Assembly (NCBI GenBank): GCA_013368375.1
Contig: JAACJP010000022.1
Span: 124,001 to 188,000, forward strand
Reading direction: 5' to 3'
Source: Tricholomella constricta
Lineage: Eukaryota; Basidiomycota; Agaricomycetes; Agaricales; Lyophyllaceae
DNA length: 64,000 bases
The notes below the pieces were generated by a model. It made no database searches. It had not been told where the DNA came from and saw only the letters and a list, made by a program, of their open reading frames with translations. The position numbers and the translations under genes were made by a program. This document shows, in pieces, positions 34,980 through 46,628 of the stretch (the stretch's first letter is position 1; each line of letters begins with the position of its first letter).

Positions 34980-36420
34980 ATGTCTACACTGAAAGCTAAC
35001 GCGCTCCCCATCATCGATATTGCGCCCTTCCTCAACCAGGACTCCAAAGATGCAAAGCTGAGAGCCTCCACAGCTGCAGCACTGCATAAAGCTTGCATCG
35101 AGTACGGCTTCTTCTATCTGGATATATCTGCATACGTAGATCCTGCCGTCCCGGAACACCTAACACAGCTGGGTCGGCAGTTCTTTGCCCTCCCACAGGA
35201 GGAGAAAGACGCGCTATCGTTGAAGAACCAGGACTACGCGCGAGGTGCGACCTCCTGTCTTATGGCTGCCCCGATCAGTAGTGACTCTTCACCAGGTTAC
35301 GCGAGGCTGAAAGAAAATGTTACGAATGGCAAGGCCGATAATCACGAAGGTATAGATTTCTACAAGCCTGTTGAGAATCCGGACAAGACGCGGCCGCTAT
35401 GGGGCGAGAACCAATGGCCCACTGTTCCCGGATTCAGAGAACGATACGAGGAGTGGACAGACAAAATGAAGGCCCTGGGGCTTATTGTTATGGAGGCGTA
35501 TGACTATTGCTTCTTTGAGGTGGGATTTCATTCTAAGAGAATGCTCTACTAGCATGGCTCAAGGGCTCGGAATGACGCCCGAAGAATGGGAAGATTTACG
35601 CAAGCAAGTCGACGATAGCTTTTGGGTGATGCGCGTCATTGGATACCCGCCTTTGCCAAACGACGAGGACGGTTTCTCGTGTGGTGCCCACAAGTGAATG
35701 ACGAGTTATCTCGGTGGCGTGCTTGTCGACTAATTTTAGAGCTCATCTTTAGGGACTACGGCTGCCTCACGTACGCGCATCATATATTTGTTGAACACTA
35801 GCTTCTAAGACAGCACCGATATTTAGGTTCTTGTATGCCGATCCGACACCCTCTGCGCTCCAAGTATTCTCCAGCCGCCCTGGCGCAGTAGTTTTGGCGT
35901 ATCCAAGCTCGGTAGCTCAAGTGGGGTCCGAGAAAGGTGTGTGGATCAACGCTGATCCAATTCCTGGCTGTGTCGTCTGCAATATCGGTGAAAGTGTGTA
36001 CTTCGCATACTGGTGCGAGCGTATCTGCCTGCTCACAAGTTCACCTCCTCCAGTGTGGGAGATCTGGACTAACGGACTGTATCGCTCGACTCTCCACCAG
36101 GTGGTCCATCGAGGCTCGAACTATCGGTACGCTGATTGAGTTATCGTAAGTGAGGCAAACTTATATCTTCCAACTTCTAGCGTTTCGTATGACTTTTCGA
36201 CTTCAACTTACCGCCCGCTGCTTATCTCATTTTTACTCCTAGAATTCCTTTCTTCTTCGAGCCAAATTTCGAGGCTGATGTCAAGCCTCTGGCTGCTGCG
36301 TTGAGGCTCCAGGAGCCAGAAGACAGGAAAGAGTATCGTAAGTCGGTCGTGTATGGCGACTTTTTGATGGGAAAGGTTAGCAATAACTTTGCTGGTGGGA
36401 AGGGGAAGTATGATTCTTGA
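34980..36420 (+). CDS. 2-oxoglutarate/Fe(II) dioxygenase, isopenicillin-N-synthase-like
   Basis: Non-heme iron oxygenase of the isopenicillin N synthase / flavanone hydroxylase-like family; the substrate is unknown. The ATG at 34980 begins MSTLKANALPIIDIAPFL. The N-terminal DIOX_N region follows (YGFFYL, QFFALPQEEKDALS, YARLKENVTNGKADNHEGID, KTRPLWGENQWPTVPGFRE). A short intron after LIVMEA leads to MAQGLGMTPEEWEDL. The iron ligands are His and Asp of GAHKDYG (split by an intron at ~35693/35751) and the distal His of TLHQVVHRGSNYR. RVS supplies the Arg that binds 2-oxoglutarate. NADPIPGCVVCNIGE is typical of the family. It ends GGKGKYDS, stop 36418-36420. One intron near 35890 is uncertain. 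It is not a TET/JBP-type oxygenase. Confidence 0.8.
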
Positions 36421-36642
36421 TGGAGAACCAGAATGTAAGGATACCTCTTGGTACTACCCAACTCTATGTGTTCCTCGAATGAGGGAGGATGCGCCGCCGT
36501 TCCGAGTCATACACATACTCTGGAAAAGCACAGCCGCTGCCACTCACTATGATGTCACTTCGAAAGTATCGACCGTCATAAAACATCCGTGGGGTTGGAG
36601 ATGCAACTGTCTATTCTAAATAGTAAACGTCTCCATGACAAT

Positions 36643-37510
36643 TCATGAGATCTGCCTCTGTTTTTCGCTCATGATGTTATACAACGCAAGTCCTCCGAGT
36701 CCAAGGGCAATCAACCGAACGACCACCAGAGGCCAATATTCTGTTGTCATCTTATTGTATCTCGCACTGAGAGAATCAATGGTGAAGGATACTGATTCCT
36801 TCAGGTCGTCAAAGGCAGTGTGGAGATTAAGATACCGGTCGTCGACAGACCCTTCACATGAAATTTACGAGCGTGAGCTGGAGAAAACATGATGCGAGTG
36901 AAGCGGAAAAGGAAGTCAGTACCTGGTAGGAAACCGTGTAGGGCAAAGCTCAAATTAAACAAAATGCCGAAGAAAAGCTCGTGCAATAGCAGCAGGGGTA
37001 GCAAGATTGCGATGGGACCGAAGAAGATCGAGAACGACACGACGTGGACGACGTGCGGGTGAGTCGTAACTGCGCATGATATACGTGAGACAAGGTTAAA
37101 TCCATAGAGTCAAGCATAGCTAAGGACATACAAAGCCATTTGGCGCCATAGAAAGCCTGGACCGGCCATTCGGAGGGACGTACAAAGACGTTATGAATAA
37201 GCTCGTCTTATATGTCGTGGCATTCAGCAAATAGGACAGGAGTCAAGTCCAGAAACAACTTGCTCAGGTTCTCCCAGGTTGAGACACCAACTAGCCACTG
37301 CCGGAGGTCTCGAAGGAGAGGCATTAATGCGACACCTACCGTCGTTCGAAAAGCTTTCAGGACCCGATGGTATAAGCTTCATGATGAAAACTCTGCTCAC
37401 TGAGGTGCACCCAGGTTGTCCGTGCCCAGTGCACTGCATGTTGAATCAGACACAGGACGTCGACGAATTCAGAGTCCAGGCAGCTGGGATCGTAAGGTAC
37501 CGAATACATT
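36643..37510 (-). CDS. Membrane protein related in part to the ISG12-like gene
   Basis: The clearest exon (36870-37040 region) encodes HPHVVHVVSFSIFFGPIAILL and LLLLHELFFGILFNLSFALHG. It resembles the hydrophobic centre of the 7.3 kb gene (AHPYIVLSISWLIFLGPWIL) in sequence and position. A splice from FLPG to SVDDRYLNLHTAFDDL follows. A last helix (YWPLVVVRLIALGLGGLALY) then ends NIMSEKQRQIS with the stop at 36643-36645. The glycine-rich ISG12 motif is absent. Upstream exons between 37150 and 37510 can be read in part (EFVDVLCLIQHAVHWARTTW), but the start is not determined. Function unknown; probably a lineage-specific membrane protein family. Confidence 0.5.
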
Positions 37511-37728
37511 GATCAAGGCCGAAATGGCGGATAAACGGGAGCAAAGGGTACGAGGGGAATCCAAATAAGTACAGGAACTCGTGGATGCCACGCACGACGT
37601 GTGCCTGCAGGATTGAGCATGTTGATGTAGACCAGGGCGGAACGCGAGTTGAATGCATCCAACGATTGTAAGTATAAGCCTCTACGTAAAATGTATGATG
37701 ATCGGTTGTTGAATTCTTTTTTGAATCG

Positions 37729-37809
37729 TCGGATATGGTGTAACGGCTAACATTGCCGCCTCTCATGATAGTAACGCGGCAGCTCGGGGTTCGATTCCCC
37801 GTATCCGAA
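37729..37809 (+). tRNA. tRNA-Glu (CUC) with 9-nt intron
   Basis: Acceptor arms TCGGATA (37729-37735) and TATCCGA (37802-37808) pair fully, with A as discriminator. The D arm contains GTGTAACGGCTAACAT. The anticodon stem is GCCGC/GCGGC (37755-37759 / 37776-37780). The loop reads C-U-CUC-A, then a 9-nt intron TGATAGTAA (37766-37774) at the canonical position after nucleotide 37, then C. The anticodon CUC is at 37762-37764. The T arm is CGGGG-TTCGATT-CCCCG. Mature length is 72 nt. Confidence 0.92.
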
Positions 37810-37830
37810 TAATCCCAAGATACACAAAAC

Positions 37831-37834
37831 TTTT
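37831..37834 (+). terminator. Pol III T-run after tRNA-Glu
   Basis: TTTT 22 nt downstream of the discriminator base, the first T-run of four after the tRNA. Confidence 0.6.
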
Positions 37835-38005
37835 CTCTCCCCTGACACTGGTGGCAAAGCTTGATATTTTCAGTCAAAGAATCAACAAACAATGCTTTTA
37901 GCGTTCTTTTTTGATCTTTTGATTGAACTTTTGCCTCCAGTGTGAATGTCAACGAGCTAAGCAAAATTGAATTCCATTGTTATTTCTACAAGACTTCCTC
38001 TAAGA

Positions 38006-39916
38006 TTAGATGCTCCCCGCAGCTTTGATTTTACCAGCCTGATGACCCACAACCCTCTCAATGACAGCTTTGACCAGCTCGACATCCGGTCGTTCAACAT
38101 CAATAACCCTCTTCTCTTTTTCCAACAGACCGCGGAACTCCTCAGGCAGCACATCGCGGTCGAAGTTAAATTGTTGGTAGCCCTCCAATGCACGCGAAAC
38201 TGCCTCAGAGAACTTGGCGGGGTGTGCAGTAGACAGCACGATTTGGTGAGTATTTGAAGAGCTAAGGCTCGGTGAGCATAGTGCCCATGCAGCCAGAAAA
38301 TATCCTTACTTGTCTTTTGCGACGATACGCGAAGCAGCGAGGGCCACAGCAGTATGAGGGTCAGCGATGTATGGGACATTCCCTCCGAAGTACGCCTGGA
38401 TTGTCGCTAAGGTCTGCAGAAAGAATGTAGGTGAGTGGTGCGAAAACAGGGGAAAAATCAGTATGAATACCTCCTCATCCGATATCCTCTCAGCCAAGAA
38501 GTCTTTCCTCGCGGACTCGAGGACAGCGATCGGCAACTCAACTCGACCATTTGCCTTCATGCCTGACATCCATCCATCCAAAAATTTACCAGCCTCTGCC
38601 TCCTTTTCTGGTTGAGTTCCAGACGCGTTTTCAAATGCGAGGTACCAGAGCAGCCGCTCGAAGTTACTCGAAACCATGACATCCATTGCCGGGCTCAGAG
38701 TCTCCCTCACTCCGGACGACGCGGTTCCCTGTTTACCGTCTGATGATCCATCAACGGGTGCCGTAGGTCCCGATGAGCCGTCGTCACCTGTGACCGTCGA
38801 GTCGACCTTCTCGTACTTGCCACTCTTCCAGAATCGGGCAAGTATATCGTTCTCGTTCGTTGCAACAACCAGTTTTGACATTGGGAGACCCATGCGTTTC
38901 GCGTAGTAACCAGCAAGGATGTCGCCAAAGTTTCCGGTGGGGACGACGTACTGAATTTCGATATCGTCAACGCTAGTTCCGGCGGGGAGCTGGGATTGGA
39001 GGTGGAAATAGGATAGGAAGTAGTAAACTGTCTGCGCGACAATGCGGGCCCAGTTAATGGAATTGACAGCGGCCAAACGATGTGTGGCGTTGAATTCTCT
39101 ATCGGCAAAGAGGGATTTCAGGATGTCCTGAAAAAGATTAAAAAGTGCACTACGCCATCTTGTGATTTCACACATACCTGGCAGTCATCGAAAGTGCCCT
39201 TTACAGCAACGTTATGCACATTGGCATCGGTAACAGTGGTCATTTGAGCTTCCTGTATGGGTGATACGCGCCCTTTTGGATGGAGAATGAATATCGAGAT
39301 GTTCGCCTTGTTTCGAAGCCCATAGATTGCTGCACTGAAAGAGAAAAACGTCAAAAGGCAAAGAGATAATGTCAAATATTACTGACCTTCCGGTATCGCC
39401 ACTTGTCGCGCCAACGACAGTCAATCTCTCCGGCTCTTCTCCTTCCGCCTTACCGGCGTTCCGACGAAGCAGGAAGAATTCGAAAAGGTTGCCCAGTAAT
39501 TGAAGCGCAACATCTTTGAAAGCAAAAGTGGGTCCATGGAATAGCTCTAGCACGAATGTTTTGTCGTCTAATTTTTTCAGAGGAGTGACGTCCGGATGTC
39601 TAAATGTTTTGTAGGATTTCTCGACGAGCTGTCGAAGCTCTGCCTGGGAGACCTCGTCGGGGGAGATGTATAAGGATAGAACGGCAACTGAGAGGTCAAC
39701 GAATGAGTAGTCCTTCCAATCGGATTTCCAGTTTTGCGGTAGAGATGGGATGTGTTCGGGAATGTATAACCCGCCATTAGGTGCCAGACCCGTAAGTACT
39801 GTCTAAAAATAAATCACAGGGTCGATTTAGCGTGAGAGTTCGTCATATATGAGAAGATACTGAACCTCTTCAAAAGAGAGCCTTTCGTCCCCTCCCCGTG
39901 TCGAGAAATACTTCAT
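38006..39916 (-). CDS. THR4: Threonine synthase
   Basis: PLP-dependent conversion of O-phosphohomoserine to threonine, the last step of threonine synthesis. The ATG at 39916 starts MKYFSTRGGDERLSFEE, the family opening. After introns the reading continues NGGLYIPEHIPSLPQNWK, then LELFHGPTFAFKDVALQLLG with the PLP-binding Lys in FKD, and VVGATSGDTG, a phosphate-binding loop. Next come INSINWARIVAQTVYYF, VPTGNFGDILAGYYAKRMG and ATNENDILARFWKSGKYEK. The C-terminal exon (38006-38239) reads LSTAHPAKFSEAVSRALEG to KIKAAGSI. All landmarks are present and the protein looks functional. The exon at 38306-39120 is the largest; introns are short. Confidence 0.92.
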
Positions 39917-41616
39917 GACTAGTTCGATAGGGGCTTGTCAAAGATCGATGGAAGTGGCGGTGACTCACCTTAACTGTTTGGCTCCAGCTTCCATAGATAA
40001 CGTCCAAATGTCCGAAATATCCGAAGGTGTCCGAATGTCCTTGCGCTGATTTCCTCCGACATCCCAATCTTGACCTGTCATTCATCAGTCCTGTTGGCTT
40101 TCGTATACTCCCTGCCCCTGCTTCTCTACTTCCAAGTGATATGAATCATTCCACGAGAAACGCGAGAATCTTGCTCAAGCTCAATCCTGTCGGTTCTTCG
40201 TGGCTCGAGCTAGATTCTGCGAGTGGAAATCGATAAAACTGCCGGGGGTATCATTTCTGGACGTATTATCCCTAATTTAGGTGGTCATGCTTCTCTCTGC
40301 GTGACGGAGGCGCGCAACACTGAGTGTTAGCCCCGAGATCTCTCCGACGCCTTGAATGATATGCCAACACAGGATGGCGCAGACTGTACCGGTCCCAATC
40401 AGCTCGATTGCGAACATGGAGCGACGATTCATGTTTGTGTCAAGCCATATCTGAACTACTTCTCGAGCGGGAGTATCGTTCTTGACAGAGCACTTATGGA
40501 ACATGACTGAACGAGGGGTTATTAATATACGCGGAAACCGGCTTTGATGCACGTGGAAGCAGACCTTGACAGGACTTGGAGGACGATACGGCAAGCTCTC
40601 CCATGCAACTTTCGAATGGCTACAACCACTAGTCAGCGATGGCTTGAAATTTCTCGAGGGGTTATGATCTGTGCCTTTCAATGGAGGGTACTTCCTTGGT
40701 GTCTACTTTATGGCTGGGCCTTGACCTTGTCCTCTAGTATTATCTGAGCTTCAGTTTCTGTCACATGGCTAGCAGCTTATCACCGACAAGGGCACACTCT
40801 ATTTACCCTCCTTTATCGAATGTTGTCAGGTAAGTTATATCGGACTCACTTCCCACCATCGTACTTATAATTAATTTACACGCTAACGCTGTTCACTTTG
40901 AATTATATTTCTTGTCCGCGCACGGTACTCGCACAATACCCTCGGCACATGACTTCCTGGTCCGCAAGTGCGTTTGCCACCCTGATAAGGGAGTACGTCA
41001 GGAACGCAACGGGTTCGTGTGTCGAGCAACCGTTCTTGCGGATCTTTGGCAGACCCCGTGATTGGGCGCATTTTCTGGCCTCGTTTATTCCTTTTCTGCC
41101 TGACGCCATAAAGAGATTTAGTCAAGCGAGTACTACAAAGGCGAGCCCATTGGAGGTGAAAACCACAAGAACACGCCCTTCGGGTTCTAAAACACTATTG
41201 GACAACTTCCAGATTATCCTCGTAACCACCATACTCTGCTGTCCTTGTTGCTGGCCCTTGGTGCACCTACGGGCGAACTCAAGGAGTGTGGTCTCTCCGC
41301 CTAGGAAGCGTATGACACTCTTTGCCAGTATCCTCCTTCTATCTTATATTGCATCATCCAACAACTACACTGGTTGACGCCTGAATTATAAGCCCTCGTG
41401 TAACGGTGCCAATAAGCGAAGGTTCTGGGACGTTTGTTCGACGTCTGAACAAGGTCGTCAATGGTGTTCGCAGTGCCTTTAATAGTTAGTCAGGTCTGGT
41501 TTTGAAAAGATCTTAACTCCGAGTTGGGGGATCACATCGGGCTTGTAAGTACTTGACACCATGGCGTCACCTTCGAAGCAGGTGTCGACGGCCTCTCTTT
41601 TCATCTCTCAACCACC
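39917..41616. other. Gene-poor stretch upstream of threonine synthase and the FAD oxidase
   Basis: Two open frames of over 130 codons overlap no recognised family. One is at 40277-40681 (-), with a possible helix GTGTVCAILCWHII. The other is at 40898-41377 (+), with a Cys-rich hydrophobic segment LVTTILCCPCCWPLV. Neither has convincing splice structure or motif, so I do not call them genes. The ends should hold the promoters of both neighbours. Confidence 0.35.
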
Positions 41617-43638
41617 ATGAGGGTTGCCGTCGTGGGCTCTGGCGTCTCCGGGCTTGCAGCTACTTGGCTACTCAACGAATACAGTGGCCACACAGTTCAT
41701 CTCTATGAATCGGACTCCCGTCCAGGTGGCCATGCCAATACAGTTCGGTACACTCCTAGGGACGCTGGCTCTGGCAGAGGCGAAGTGGGTATTGACGTCG
41801 ATACTGGATTTATTGTCTTCAACCCGAGCACATACCCCAATTTCCTGCGATTTCTACGTTTACATGCCAACACCGAGAAGGTCATCCTTCCGACTGAGAT
41901 GACATTTAGCGTGTCACGCGACGGAGGAGCGTTTGAATGGGCCGGGAAAAACCTTTTTACCGTGTTCTGCCAGGCGAAGAATCTGCTTGATCCTGGAATG
42001 TGGAGGCTTGTTTGGGATGTTGCAAGGTTCAATGCGACGGCTGGAAGAATCTTGCTCGAAAATGACCGGCAGGAGCAATCTATTGGTGAATACTTGGATC
42101 AGGAGGGCTATTCTGCGTCCTTTAGAGACAACTATCTTATTGTGCGGACTCTTCGATCTGTGGACTTCAGGTCTCCAATCGTTGATATGTGCATTTTATC
42201 AGCCGATGACAGCCGCCATCTGGAGTACTCCTGCCGACAAATGCAGCATGGAATTCCCTGCAACGACATTGGTTCGTGAGAACGCAGGATAGACATTCTG
42301 ACTCCCGTACTCATTATGCTATAGATCCAGTTTCTTCACAACCATCACCTTCTCCAAATTACGGGAAAGCCCTCATGGCTAACTCTTAAAGGCGGAAGGT
42401 GCGTATCTTCACATAAATTTCTCATCATTTAATAATCGATAGCGCCACAGTAAAAGTTATGTCAACCAGATTCTTTCGAACCTTGATGAATCACACCTAC
42501 ATCTTTCGGCTCCTGTGCGATCTTTGACCCGTCTGTCTGAAGGAGGAACCAATGCGTCGCAAATACTGCTTAGGACCTCGAGTGGGATATCCGAGACGTA
42601 CGACCATATTATTCTGGCGTGCCACTCTGATGAAGCGATACGTATTCTCCGCAATGGTGAAGGTATTGAGGGAGGATCTGGCATAACACCTCGCGAGGAA
42701 ACAATTTTGGGCTTGTTCACATGGAATCGAAACGAAGTAGTGTTGCATTCTGATGTTCGAGTAAGTGTCGATCTACCGACGTATCTCATTTGTGAAGCTT
42801 GATTTTGGAAACTAGTTAATGCCAAAAGCGCGCTCAGCTTGGTCGTGCTGGAATTACCTCACGCAATCTGGGGTCGACGGTAACGGCAACAGGAAAGCCA
42901 ATTCAGATGGTGTTTCTTTGCAAGTTCTTTGCTTTATCACCGCTCATGTACCTGTTAACGCTGGGGTGCGCATTTCAACAGGACATGTAAGTATTCCCTT
43001 TCTGTTTCTTCGTATTCGACCGTTGACGTTCACGTTCTCTAGATGGGATGAATGACCTACAGCATATCTCCGAGTCAAAGTATGGACCCGTCCTAGTCAC
43101 CCTAAACGCTCCTTTCGAGCCTCGCAAAGAATTAATTGCGGGGAGGTGGAGATACGACCATCCAGTCCTAGACAGCAATGTGCGCGAAACCACTTCCACC
43201 TCTCTTTTAAGCCTGCAACTCATAATCATTCAGGCCATTGCGGCTCAGCAACGGATGCACGAAATACAGGGAACCAGCGGCGTCTCGTTTGCTGGCGCGT
43301 ACCTTCGCTATGGCTTCCACGAGGATGGCTTTACGTCGGGACTTGTTGCTGCCATGGCGCTGTCTTCACAGCAAGGCCCAGGCAAGGAAACAGTGCGCCC
43401 GCCTTTCCCGATCGAATACGCTGCGAGGGACGTGCGGAGATCGGCCATCGTCAAGTTGGTTGCAGCAGTGTTTGATATCATAGAAGCCTCTGGAGCGAGA
43501 GCGCTTGTAGGCTTTGTTGCAAGCGCTGTGCTGGGTGTGTTCAGGTTGCTTTTTTTCTGGGGAGGAAGGGTCGTTGCTGGGTCTATTTTATTTCTTGCGG
43601 GAAACTTTCTTTTCGCCACAATACTTTTTACTAGATGA
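41617..43638 (+). CDS. FAD-dependent amine oxidase-like protein
   Basis: Flavoprotein of the NAD(P)/FAD-binding amine-oxidase superfamily. The type found near cyclopropane-fatty-acid synthases in bacteria is the closest I recognise; the substrate is unknown. The N-terminus is a Rossmann dinucleotide motif (VAVVGSGVSGLAATWLL) followed by YESDSRPGGHANTV and DTGFIVFNPSTYPNFLRFL. Later exons carry PMTAAIWSTPADKCSMEFP, GKPSWLTLKGG, YDHIILACHSDEAIRIL and GLFTWNRNEVVLHSD. These are followed by YGPVLVTLNAPFEP and GAYLRYGFHEDGFTSGL, the C-terminal FAD-contacting block. It ends with a hydrophobic tail (LFFWGGRVVAGSILFLAGNF) likely to anchor it in a membrane; stop at 43636-43638. At least six introns are present, and no break was seen. 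Confidence 0.75.
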
Positions 43639-43923
43639 GGAAGAGGTTTTTTGTTTCGAGGCGCCAGAAACCGTGCTGCGGGTGCATATCAGCAGGTATT
43701 GTGATGGAGAGGAAGCAGACAGATGAATCTATTTTGGATGTAAGTAATGCTCGGGTGAATTTTCCAACTGCTGCCAGCAGCTCTACGGATACATAGGAGG
43801 AGCTATGGGCTATATTTATCGAGAGTTTTCCGTGAGTCCGATGTCTGTCGTTAGATATAGAGAGAAATGTATATGCGCCGAAATAAAAACCAGAGAGAAT
43901 ACAATCAAATCAGACGAGTTGCA

Positions 43924-45861
43924 TCAGAAGAGATACTGCAAAGTATAAGCAGTGAGACCTGTCATCGAGACGAACATAAGGATATACTGGGGAATAAGAA
44001 ATGCGGAAAGATGCTCGGCGCTACCGGTGCCGCTGAACACCTGGGTCAGGAACACCTTGTGAACGTACTTCAGCAATTGCGTTATTTTGGGCAGAAGTAG
44101 CCATACCTGGGTTGTTGCAGTTGGCAAGCATGAAAAAAATCTGGCGCTGGCATGAGATTCACATAGCACTCTCCTAAAAGAGAACTTCTTACATGCAAAC
44201 GAATTGTAGGACTTTGTCCTCCTTGCCAATCACACCCGCGTTCACCAATCCTCTCACAATACCGACACCTAGCACAGGTGTTACAATAATTTTTCCAACG
44301 GCAAGCATTCCAATAGCGCCCGTGGGAAGGGTGCGCCACTGATCGCGGGGAACGTTAAGCCGAGCAAGAGCAGCACCGAGGCAAATCAGACCAAGTGGGA
44401 CGGACGCCGCACCGATAAAAGAGGTTGTGTCTAATAGAATGGAAAGCGGCGGAAGGCCATCGGGTGCGGGAGTTATCTGTGGGTTAGAAAACTTGGATGG
44501 GGAGGAGGACAGGGGTAGCTCTACAAAGAGCCCTTTGAGGGGAGGAATCAAAGCGATGGGAAAGGCGAGGAGTATGCCGAGAGAGGCAGGAGAGAGCAAC
44601 GACGAGAGGAAAGTGTGTGAAATACGGACAACGGTGTGAAGACACGATATGAAGGGTGAGCGTTTGACGGAAGAGGAGCGCGTTAATAAGTTTTGCGCCA
44701 CAGGGGAAGGGGAGACGCGACTTGTAGTAGGCAGTAGATCTTGGTCTTGGATCTGTGGAACAGATTTTGGGGCCTCGCCTGCCGCGATCGTCGGTGTTGG
44801 AGAAACAATGCCGAACCCGACCTCAGTTGGCGTGGGGCTGCATATGGGGGAACGTACGTCATCAGTGGGCACTGCTATTGCCGCATCCTCGTTAAAAGAG
44901 ACGTGTTTGTTCATCGGCGCCGCTGCAGTCGCCGTAGTGAAGCCGACAGCCCTTCGCTCATCCCGATTCATCTCGATATCATCCGCTTCTTCAGGCTCCC
45001 TATTCGGAGACTTTTCTTCAACAATTCCACACGACACGCTCGCGTTCCTCTTCGTCTCTGTACGCTTTACTATCCTTGGACGCCGGCCAGTGATCCAGGC
45101 GACGATGTTCGGTAGCGCGTATATTACAGCCTGCCGGCGGCGCCTCACTGCCTCCTTGACCTCTTCCGGTTCGACCTCGGGCCCGACATAATCCATGGCA
45201 ATCCAGCGATGTCCTCCACCAGGGAAGAGAGTCAACTACATAGACATTGAAGTACCCAAGGCCATGAGGATCGTGGCATATTCCAAGGCAAAGGCACACA
45301 CCATAAAGACGAGAATAAATGCTGAAATGTACGCAACGGAAAGATTCTGATCAGACGTGCCATTAAATGGCGCGGCTCCTGTTACACTCACGATCACCGA
45401 AGTCGCTAAGAAACAATGAAGAATCAATTTAGTACTGGGTCAAAGAAAGAGACGAAAGCCCTTGTCCCGATGACCTCTAGAGTTTGAGGCCCCGAGGACC
45501 GATGGAAATAAGTCGACAGGCAAAATTAGACTACGCCAGAACTTAGGCGCAGAGAACAAGAGTCACGACATTACTCACGTATGTCCCCCACGTTGCCCCA
45601 CCCACCGGCGACCAATATCCCATAGCGAAATCGGTGCGGGACCCAGAAGAATTGCTTGACAGTCCATGCCATTGCTATGCCGATCGCCTCGTACAGAAGC
45701 GCAACTTGAGTCAAGTTGTCGGTTTTCGTAAGTATAAAGCCGCTCGCAACACAAAGTACTCTGTTATAGCAGCCAGACGTAAAATAAAACAGGATATCTA
45801 TTATGAGAGAATGGAACGCACAGTCGAACGAGGGGCCTGCAAGAGGCCCAGATAAGTTCAC
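43924..45861 (-). CDS. PIN-like auxin efflux carrier family transporter
   Basis: Fungal member of the auxin-efflux-carrier / PIN-like family (membrane transport protein PF03547 type), probably in the endoplasmic reticulum or plasma membrane; the fungal substrate is unknown. Family blocks across exons are ALLYEAIGIAMAWTVKQFFW, VPHRFRYGILVAGGWGNVGD, SDQNLSVAYISAFILVFMV and TLFPGGGHRWIAMDYVGPEV. A long cytoplasmic loop of ~150 polar residues follows. Then come LAFPIALIPPLKGLFVELP, DTTSFIGAASVPLGLICLGA and GMLAVGKIIVTPVLGVGIV. After an intron the end is FFSCLPTATTQV, FSGTGSAEHLSAFLIPQYIL and LTAYTLQYLF, stop at 43924. The first helices of the family could not be traced; the N-terminus probably extends toward 46200 or is degraded. 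Confidence 0.75.
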
Positions 45862-46628
45862 CAGCTAAGAGCATTTTCCGTGCTACGTTTGTGTCGCTTT
45901 TCTTGTTCCAGAGAATGAGGCGAGTAGCGTGCTGGTGTCGTGCAATGTCGTTGAGAAAGGGCAACGTAAAAGGCCTAGTAACTCATAAAATAGGCTTTGA
46001 ACGAAGTGCTCGCGGAGGTCCGTGTCAATTCCTTGGGCGACATGAGGAGTGAATCCAAATTTAAGAGTCTTCGGGCCGAGGATACCGAGATCCGATGTAA
46101 GATCCGAGGCTGGTTCCGGCCCGTTTCCAGAAAAATTAAGATGGGGGTAGACTCGAGCTCATTGAACAGCTGTAAAAACGTGACTAGGATCAAGGAAGAG
46201 TTAAGATCTATGCTCGGTGGGTAGTATACTAGTAAAATGGATGTCAGCATAAAAAAGAGGATATTTGAAGGATTCTCGGGAGCAATAAATGCGGTGTGTT
46301 TGCGAGGCAGGGTCTGTCGACGTGACGTCAAAAATTCTCGATGTGCCTGTCGATTCAAAATGCGTAAAATGTGACATTCAGTGATTTAAATTTTCGCTCT
46401 GAACGGATTTTGCAATCGAGAACGATGAAGCGAAGGCATTGACAACCAGCCGCAAGACTAGCTTGTGCGTACATCGCATACAATAACGCAAGTGCATCAA
46501 CAAATAGAGACTACTGTGCAGAATTACTCACTTACTGGCAAGAAAGCAGTGAGAGTGAGAACGCAATCAAAATTCTTCGCAGGATATAATGCAATACATG
46601 GTGCAACTAAAATAAGAGGTGAAATTCG
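45862..46628. other. Stretch upstream of the carrier; N-terminal exons not resolved
   Basis: Expected to contain the first exons of the PIN-like gene (-) and the 3' flank of the AA14 gene (-). I could not find the usual N-terminal helix block, so either small exons are hidden here or the 5' part is lost. Confidence 0.3.

Noticed and set aside
34980..36420. The 2OG oxygenase as a TET/JBP gene linked to the KDZ element
   Set aside because: Its blocks (NVTNGKADNHEGIDFYKPVE, GAHKDYGCLT, HRGSNYRVS) are of the isopenicillin-N-synthase family and it lies outside the element ends.
40277..41377. Two frames of 134 and 159 codons as genes
   Set aside because: No conserved block, uncertain starts and no supporting splice pattern; left as a gene-poor interval.
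44649..45191. Plus-strand open frame opposite the PIN-like carrier loop
   Set aside because: Antisense of the polar loop exon; no start context or family features.
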